Assembly (NCBI GenBank): GCA_903834675.1
Contig: CAILKC010000942.1
Coordinates: 1-6,313 of the forward strand
DNA: 6,313 bases
From: an uncultured Victivallales bacterium
Lineage (GTDB): Bacteria > Verrucomicrobiota > Lentisphaeria > Oligosphaerales > JAFGRS01
Direction: 5' to 3'
Shown here: positions 1 through 6,313 of the stretch, one piece after another
How positions within the stretch are numbered: position 1 is the first letter of the stretch
Layout: each line of letters starts with the position of its first letter
Notes under the pieces: generated by a model
The model's input: only the letters and a program-made list of their open reading frames with translations
What the model was told of the DNA's origin: nothing
Database searches by the model: none
Program-made: the position numbers and the translations under genes

Positions 1-1293
1 CCCAATGACAATGGCGTAGCCCCCGCAGGCAATCCACCGACGCAGTGGAGCGAGACGCTCAATGTGCGCTGGAAGACCGCGATCCCGGGGCTGGGGACCT
101 CGACCCCGATTATCTGGGGCGACCTGGTCTTTATCCTGACCGCGGTTCCCGCCGGCCCGCCGACCACCGCCACCACCACTACTGCGGCGGCCTCGCCCGC
201 CGGCCGGCCGGCCACCGCCACCACTGCCGCCACCACTGCCGCCGCCCCGCCAGAGGCCAAGCGCGGGGAACCTCCCAACCTCGCGAAACCCGGCGAACCT
301 TACGAGTTCCTAGTCATCGCCCTGGATCGCGCTACGGGCGCGCTGCGCTGGCAGAAGCAGGCCTGCAAGGAAGTGCCTCATGAGGGACACCATCTGGATC
401 ATGGGTTCGCCTCGGCCTCGCCCGTCACCGACGGCCAGCACCTCATCGCCAGCTTCGGCTCCCGCGGCGTCTACGGCTATGATCTTGAAGGTAACCTGAA
501 GTGGGAGAAGCGCTTGGGGCAGATGAAGACGCGCAACTCCTTCGGCGAGGGAAGTTCGCCGGCCCTGCACGGCAACACGGTGATTGTGGTCTGGGACCAC
601 GAAGGCGATGACTTCATCGTGGCGCTTGATAAGAGCACCGGCCAGGAGCTTTGGCGGCGGCCGCGGGAGGAGCCCACGAATTGGACCACGCCCTTGGTGG
701 TGGACCACAACGGCCGCACGGAGGTGATGGTCAACGGCACGCAGCGGATCCGCAGTTATGACCTTGCCACGGGCGAGCTCTTGTGGGAATGCGCCGGCAT
801 GACGTTGAACGCGATTCCCACACCGCTGGTCGGTCCGGAGCTGGCGTACTTCACCAGTGGTTTCCGCGGCAGCGCCCTGCTGGCGATCAAGCTCGGTGGT
901 AAGGGCGATCTCACCGGCACCCCGGCCATCGCCTGGCAGCGCAAAGGCGGCACGCCCTACGTGCCGTCGGCCCTGCTCTACGGCGATTTTCTCTACTTCC
1001 TGGCCGACAACAACGCCCTGCTCACCTGCCTGGACGCGGCTACCGGCAAGGCGCACTTCGAGGGCCAGAAGCTGCCCGAGATGAAGGGCATGTACGCCTC
1101 GCCGGTGGGCGTTGCTGAGCGCGTCTACCTGGCCGGGCGCGCGGGCAAGACAACCGTCATCCGGCGCGGCCCCGCCCTGGAGATCCTGGCCTGCAACACC
1201 CTCGACGACCGTTTCGATGCGTCGCCGGCGGTAGCTGGCGACGCCCTCTTTCTGCGCGGCCACCGCAGCGTCTACTGCATCGCCGCACCGTGA
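1..1293 (+). CDS. PQQ-like (WD40-like) beta-propeller repeat protein, 5' end missing
   Basis: The reading frame is open from base 1 to the TGA at 1291-1293, giving 430 visible residues. The visible protein opens with PNDNGVAPAGNPPTQWSE, then NVRWKTAIPGLGTSTPIIWG, the usual N-terminal region just after the WPQWRG-type motif of planctomycete PQQ-like propellers. The true start, and probably a signal peptide, therefore lie to the left; the GTG at 64 is an internal codon. Blade motifs of the form xxLDxxTGxxxW recur at about 313-351 (ALDRATGALRW), 475-507 (YDLEGNLKW), 619-654 (ALDKSTGQELW), 754-786 (YDLATGELLW) and 1027-1059 (CLDAATGKAHF). Conserved stretches such as EGHH, FGSRGVYGYD, FGEGSSPALHG, WDHEGDDFIVALD and GTPYVPSALLYG support the family. 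In known families such propellers bind PQQ in dehydrogenases or act as scaffolds (BamB-like). I see no dehydrogenase-specific part, so the role is probably structural or binding, in the periplasm or outside the cell. The exact function is unknown. Confidence 0.93.
   Translation, partial: PNDNGVAPAGNPPTQWSETLNVRWKTAIPGLGTSTPIIWGDLVFILTAVPAGPPTTATTTTAAASPAGRPATATTAATTAAAPPEAKRGEPPNLAKPGEPYEFLVIALDRATGALRWQKQACKEVPHEGHHLDHGFASASPVTDGQHLIASFGSRGVYGYDLEGNLKWEKRLGQMKTRNSFGEGSSPALHGNTVIVVWDHEGDDFIVALDKSTGQELWRRPREEPTNWTTPLVVDHNGRTEVMVNGTQRIRSYDLATGELLWECAGMTLNAIPTPLVGPELAYFTSGFRGSALLAIKLGGKGDLTGTPAIAWQRKGGTPYVPSALLYGDFLYFLADNNALLTCLDAATGKAHFEGQKLPEMKGMYASPVGVAERVYLAGRAGKTTVIRRGPALEILACNTLDDRFDASPAVAGDALFLRGHRSVYCIAAP
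151..258 (+). repeat. Ala/Thr/Pro low-complexity insert with tandem 12-mers inside the propeller gene
   Basis: About 36 codons encode almost only Ala, Thr, Pro and Gly, between the first propeller strand (WGDLVFILTAV) and the next blade strand (YEFLVIALD). The DNA is built from gcc/acc/act units. The 12-mer gccaccactgcc occurs twice in perfect tandem at 217-228 and 229-240. A diverged copy, gccaccaccact, lies at 169-180, and gccggc/ccggcc units at 151-160 and 199-212 start the two halves. All units are multiples of three, so the frame is kept. It most likely forms a flexible surface loop that grew by slippage; related proteins often vary in length here (from memory). Confidence 0.8.
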
Positions 1294-1378
1294 GGGCCAC
1301 GGCTGGACAGCGAACGGGCCGCAGCGAGACCGGAGATTGCGGCGGGGGGTTTACGGCGTTGCTGACGATCACCACGGC

Positions 1379-1390
1379 AAGGAGAGGAAG
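1379..1390 (+). promoter_or_regulatory. Shine-Dalgarno region fixing the glycoside hydrolase start
   Basis: The purine run aaggagaggaag lies upstream of the ATG at 1397. Its GAGG core (1384-1387) is 9 bases from the ATG and AAGGAG (1379-1384) is 12 bases away. This supports 1397 over the in-frame TTG at 1337, whose extra 20 residues (MRRGVYGVADDHHGKERKRS) would put a charged tail in front of the signal peptide. The 1294-1396 gap holds no convincing promoter or terminator that I can see, so cotranscription with the upstream propeller gene is possible. Confidence 0.7.
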
Positions 1391-1396
1391 CGCAGC

Positions 1397-4075
1397 ATGA
1401 AAACCAGAGCGTTGCTGGCGGCGACGGTACTTCTGCTTTCGAACCCGGGGTTCGCCGCACCGCAGGTGCTGATCGACACCGACTTCGGCGGGCCGGGCAA
1501 GGCCTTCTCCGACCTCAATGCCGAGAAGGGCACCCGCATCACCGGTTCGCTTCCTGAAGGCTGGAGCGAGAACACCGGCTGGAAGAGCAAGGTCCTTGCC
1601 GAGTACACGCCGACCAGCGAGGCGGGCTGCCGTTTCTTGCGCATCACCCAGACGTCCGGCGATGGCTTGCAGTTCACCTATGCCCTGCCGGGGATTGAGA
1701 AAGAGTCGGGGTACTACCGCCTGAGTCTCACGGCCCGCAGCGTCGTGGGCGCCACCCTGGGGGTACGCTTCGTTCCGGCGCCGTACACCACGGTATGGTC
1801 GGCGGACCCGGGCCTGGGCGCGGCCTGGCGCGACGTCTCCTATGACTTCCGTCTGGCGCCTCAGTCGACCGAGCTCGGGCTTTACTTGTACCTGGCCGGC
1901 AATGGGGTGCTTGACCTGCAGAAGCTCAAGCTGGTCAAGCTCTCTGAGCAGGATCTGATTGCGGAGATCAAGGCGAAGTATCCCGACGCAGGGCGGGGCA
2001 ATCTGGTGCGCCTCTCACGCTTCCCGCTGGGTTTGCAGAGCGGCTGGTCGATCGACCGCGACTACTCCGACGGAGATCAGGTGCAGGTTGACAGCGACGC
2101 CAGCGTGCCCGGCCCCAGCGGCTGCCCGGCGCTGCGGATTAAAGCGCCGCAAGGTATCCGCGTCTACAGCGCTCCCTTCGCGACGCCGTGGAGTTTCGAG
2201 CCGCATGTGCTCAGCTTGGCGGTTCGGGGCGACTGGGACGGCAAGCTGAGCGTGGCCGGCGGTAAGGGCGAACTGTGCGCCAACCAGCCGTTGAAGAGCA
2301 GCGGCGCCGAGTGGCAACGCTTGGAGCTGACCTTCAAGCCGATCCTGCTGGCGCCAGCGCAGCATCTGCGGATCGAAGGTAAGGGGACGCTGTGGATCGA
2401 CAGCCTGCAGGTCGAGCACGGCAGCAAAGCGACGGCCTACGCTCCGCCGAGGCCGGTCGAGGTCTCACTGGCGCTGTCGCCCTCGGACGCCGCGGCGGCC
2501 AGAGTGGTTTTTGCCGACGAGCCGCTGTCGATGCAGTACGCGGTCGTCGGTTCGTGCCCCGGCGCTCTGCTCAAGTCGCGGCTGGTGACCCTGTACGGCG
2601 ATCAGAGGCTCCTGCCGCCGGTGCAGCTCGGTCCGGATCGTCTCAACCGCGGGACGCTGACCGGCGAGGCCTTCGCGCCACACGCCTTCGGCGCGTACCG
2701 CCTGGAAGCGTGGGTTGAGGACGCGGCCGGGCAGAGGCTGAGCGCGGAGAATGAAGTGGTTCTCTACCGCCTGCAACGCCCGCGCTACTGGGGCCAGGAT
2801 GCGCCCGCCTCGTTCTTCGGGACCCACACGCTTTCGACCCACCGGCACCTGACGATGGCGAAGGCCGTGGGCTGCAACTGGGTGCGCCTCCACGACGCCG
2901 GAACCAAGTACATCGGCTGGTCTTTCCTCGAGCCGGAGAAGGGCAAGTGGCAGTTCCGCGACGCCGACTTACAGCGCTACCGGGACCATCGCCTGAAGAT
3001 CCTGGGCCTGCTCTCCACCAGCCCCGGGTGGGCCAGCAACCTGGGCAAGCCCTGCAGCGGTTACTTCGACCGTTACCTCGAACCGGTGAATCTGGAGGAT
3101 TGGGCGAACGCGGTGCGCACCATCGTAGCGCGTTACCGTGACCTGATCGACAGCTACGAAATCTGGAACGAGCCCTGGGGCAGCGCCTTCTGGAGCTGGA
3201 CGTTCGATGAGAAGCAGGGCACGACCTGGAATGACCACTATGTCCCCAGCAAGACCCCGTCGGCGGACTACGCGCGGCTGCAGAAAGTGGCCTACGGCGC
3301 CGCCCACGAGGTGTACCCGCAGGTGACTATCGTCGGGTTTAACACCTACGGCGCTGAGAACGGGACAAAGTGGACGAAGGACGTCCTCGACTTTGGCGGG
3401 TTGGAGACCTGCGACGCGATCTCTTACCATCACTATGAGAGTACCCTGACGGGCTTTCCTGGCGATGCCACGGAGAAGGCCTACAAGGCGGCGTTGGGGC
3501 CGATCATCGACAAGCTGGGAAAGGTGCCCAAGCCGGTGTGGATGAGCGAAGGCGCGCCGCTGTCGGGTGATGTCTCCAACGGCTTCTACCGCGCCACGCT
3601 GCCCTACGAGAACGGCAATGACAACTGGCGCATCGCCGACCGCCTGGTCCGCTACCTGGTCAGCCGACGCGCCAGCGGCGAGACGCGGGCCTTTCTGTAT
3701 ACGATGCACGGCCAGAGCACCTTCGGGGGAGCGGTGGACTGGTCCACCCTGATTACGGCCGAGGGCTACCTGCACCCCTCGGCCGCGGCCCACAGCGCCC
3801 TGGCCTGGCTGCTGGAGGACACCGAGTACGTCAGGCTCCTGACCCTGGCCGATGGCGTCTATGCCTACCTGTTCGCCGGTTCTGGCCGGGCCGTAGCCGC
3901 GGTGACGTCCAGTCCGACGCACGCGGCCTATCGGCTTCCCAGCTCGACCGCGGTGCAAGTGCTTGACCTCTTCGGCAATGCGGTCACGCCCGGCGCAAGC
4001 CTCGAGGACCGGGTCTGTTACGTCGCCTGCAACACCGGCATGGCGCCGTTGGAGGCCGCGCTTGGGGTGAAGTGA
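1397..4075 (+). CDS. Secreted multidomain glycoside hydrolase, clan GH-A type
   Basis: This 892-residue exported protein is a probable retaining glycosidase acting on an extracellular or periplasmic polysaccharide. Residues 1-20 (MKTRALLAATVLLLSNPGFA) form a signal peptide with likely cleavage at FA-AP. Two beta-rich modules follow, about 23-183 and 200-350, each ending in a strand typical of galactose-binding or CBM4/9-like jelly rolls (LDLQKLKLVKL; LWIDSLQVEHG). A third beta-sandwich spans about 353-465. The barrel runs from about 470 (SFFGTHTLS) to 810, with WVRLHD at 495-500, WNEP at 590-593 (E592, candidate acid/base), SYHHY at 676-680 and WMSEG at 715-719 (E718, candidate nucleophile). 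The 126-residue gap between the two glutamates fits strands 4 and 7 of clan GH-A. A small beta domain (about 815-892, with LDLFGN) closes the protein. The family is not certain: GH39-like is my first guess, GH5-like or an unclassified GH-A group are alternatives. The substrate cannot be read from the sequence. No frameshift or lost catalytic residue is visible. Confidence 0.9.
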   Translation: MKTRALLAATVLLLSNPGFAAPQVLIDTDFGGPGKAFSDLNAEKGTRITGSLPEGWSENTGWKSKVLAEYTPTSEAGCRFLRITQTSGDGLQFTYALPGIEKESGYYRLSLTARSVVGATLGVRFVPAPYTTVWSADPGLGAAWRDVSYDFRLAPQSTELGLYLYLAGNGVLDLQKLKLVKLSEQDLIAEIKAKYPDAGRGNLVRLSRFPLGLQSGWSIDRDYSDGDQVQVDSDASVPGPSGCPALRIKAPQGIRVYSAPFATPWSFEPHVLSLAVRGDWDGKLSVAGGKGELCANQPLKSSGAEWQRLELTFKPILLAPAQHLRIEGKGTLWIDSLQVEHGSKATAYAPPRPVEVSLALSPSDAAAARVVFADEPLSMQYAVVGSCPGALLKSRLVTLYGDQRLLPPVQLGPDRLNRGTLTGEAFAPHAFGAYRLEAWVEDAAGQRLSAENEVVLYRLQRPRYWGQDAPASFFGTHTLSTHRHLTMAKAVGCNWVRLHDAGTKYIGWSFLEPEKGKWQFRDADLQRYRDHRLKILGLLSTSPGWASNLGKPCSGYFDRYLEPVNLEDWANAVRTIVARYRDLIDSYEIWNEPWGSAFWSWTFDEKQGTTWNDHYVPSKTPSADYARLQKVAYGAAHEVYPQVTIVGFNTYGAENGTKWTKDVLDFGGLETCDAISYHHYESTLTGFPGDATEKAYKAALGPIIDKLGKVPKPVWMSEGAPLSGDVSNGFYRATLPYENGNDNWRIADRLVRYLVSRRASGETRAFLYTMHGQSTFGGAVDWSTLITAEGYLHPSAAAHSALAWLLEDTEYVRLLTLADGVYAYLFAGSGRAVAAVTSSPTHAAYRLPSSTAVQVLDLFGNAVTPGASLEDRVCYVACNTGMAPLEAALGVK

Positions 4076-4081
4076 CCGGGG

Positions 4082-4126
4082 CGCCCGACGCCGAGGCCTT
4101 GCGGAGCCGAGCGGCAAGGCCGGGCG
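4082..4126. terminator. Convergent intergenic hairpin, possible bidirectional terminator
   Basis: The 61-base gap between the two convergent stop codons (4073-4075 on plus; 4139-4137 on minus) holds a perfect 8-bp inverted repeat: ggccttgc at 4095-4102 and gcaaggcc at 4114-4121, with an 11-base loop. An outer GC stem, cgccc at 4082-4086 with gggcg at 4122-4126, can extend it across a one-sided bulge. No T-run follows on either strand, so it is not a textbook intrinsic terminator. Its position between converging genes makes an end-of-transcript role plausible. Confidence 0.55.
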
Positions 4127-4136
4127 GTGCCTGCCC

Positions 4137-6020
<1,884 letters not shown>

Positions 6021-6038
6021 GAGTGCCCATAAGGTAAA

Positions 6039-6043
6039 CCTCC
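6039..6043 (-). promoter_or_regulatory. GGAGG ribosome binding site upstream of uup, badly spaced for the in-frame ATG
   Basis: On the minus strand the sequence reads GGAGG, 8 bases, ATG (6030-6028), 7 bases, ATG (6020-6018). The first ATG is ideally spaced but in a different frame from uup; its frame stops at 5845 after 61 codons. The second ATG is in frame but 18 bases from GGAGG, which is long. The in-frame TTG at 6053 lies upstream of GGAGG. GGAGG also overlaps a small self-complementary stretch, AGGTTTACCT (6041-6032). Confidence 0.6.
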
Positions 6044-6053
6044 GAGGCGGCAA

Positions 6054-6187
6054 TGAAAGCGGGGGCGCATGTCAGTTCCGTAGGGGCTTCTGTTTCGATC
6101 GTCTCCGCGTCCGGCGAGCAAAACGGGTCACTTGACTCTTGGGGGAGACTTCCGGCGGGACGTGTCGCGAAGGCCAGACGCCACGGA
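6054..6187. other. Noncoding leader region upstream of uup, nothing clear
   Basis: No convincing gene is visible on either strand; open frames here are extensions of shadow frames of uup. I find no clear -10/-35 pair reading toward uup. A small near-palindrome, gtcacttgac at 6127-6136, has 4-base arms around two central bases and is too short to call an operator. The uup promoter presumably lies in this stretch or in the repeat beyond it. Confidence 0.5.
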
Positions 6188-6313
6188 GCGCTGAAAGCGC
6201 GGCCATTCCTCAGCCCAGGGCACCGCCCTGGGAATGGAATCCCAAACGAGATTGAGCCCTGCCGGGGCGGCATACCGACAGTCCATGGGCACCGCGCGGG
6301 CAGCTATGGCGCC
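6188..6313. repeat. Cluster of GC-rich palindromes, probable REP-like intergenic repeat cut by the window edge
   Basis: At least three hairpins follow each other. The first is gcgct-gaa-agcgc (6188-6200), a perfect 5-bp stem. The second is cccagggc-acc-gccctggg (6214-6232), a perfect 8-bp stem, flanked by attcc (6205-6209) and ggaat (6236-6240), which can pair outside it. The third is gccct-gcc-ggggc (6256-6268), five pairs including one G-T. The block then runs on as gtccatgggc and ends in agctatggcgcc at the edge. This order of motifs resembles palindromic intergenic repeats I recall from planctomycete and related genomes, which is memory and not a search. No open frame in it looks real. 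Only one copy is visible here, so repeat status is inferred from its architecture. Confidence 0.6.

Noticed and set aside
310..1263. 317-codon open frame on the minus strand opposite the propeller gene
   Set aside because: It has no domain, and the plus strand carries clear repeated PQQ-like blade motifs.
1337..1396. Longer hydrolase start at TTG 1337
   Set aside because: It would add a charged 20-residue tail before a clean signal peptide, and the purine-rich ribosome site lies between it and ATG 1397, at the right distance for the latter.
6127..6136. gtcacttgac near-palindrome as an operator
   Set aside because: The arms are only four bases and no promoter elements frame it, so it is likely to arise by chance.
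6188..6268. CRISPR array or tRNA in the hairpin cluster
   Set aside because: There is no repeated unit with regular spacers, and no cloverleaf or anticodon arm; the stems are unrelated to each other.

Overview
The window is high-GC bacterial DNA with three protein-coding genes, one of them cut by the left edge, and a short palindrome-rich intergenic end on the right. The likely source is a planctomycete or another member of the PVC group. I base this on three things: the left gene is a secreted-type PQQ-like beta-propeller protein with the N-terminal wording typical of planctomycete and verrucomicrobial paralogues; it sits beside a large secreted multidomain glycoside hydrolase; and the right end carries stacked GC-rich hairpins that I recall as interspersed repeats in such genomes. 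This placement is inference, not proof.

Layout. Positions 1-1293 (+) hold the body and C-terminus of a PQQ/WD40-like beta-propeller protein whose start lies left of the window. It carries an Ala/Thr-rich low-complexity loop encoded by short tandem repeats. After a 103-base gap with a purine-rich ribosome binding site, positions 1397-4075 (+) encode an 892-residue exported protein: a signal peptide, two jelly-roll-like N-terminal modules, a third beta-sandwich, a clan GH-A type (beta/alpha)8 barrel with WNEP (acid/base Glu) and WMSEG (nucleophile Glu), and a small C-terminal beta domain. The two genes point the same way and may be cotranscribed. Both products would act outside the cytoplasm, which fits polysaccharide breakdown, but the substrate is not readable from the sequence.

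A 61-base convergent gap (4076-4136) contains a strong hairpin that could end transcription from both sides. Positions 6020-4137 (-) encode an ABC-F ATPase of the Uup type, a cytosolic translation or ribosome-associated factor with no evident functional link to the two secreted proteins. Its translation start is puzzling: the only good Shine-Dalgarno is ideally placed for an out-of-frame ATG ten bases upstream of the best in-frame ATG. Positions 6188-6313 hold a cluster of perfect or near-perfect hairpins that looks like a palindromic intergenic repeat continuing past the right edge.

I see no CRISPR array, tRNA, rRNA, transposase or clear new defence system. The items most worth a second look are the repeat cluster, the uup start and the family membership of the glycoside hydrolase.
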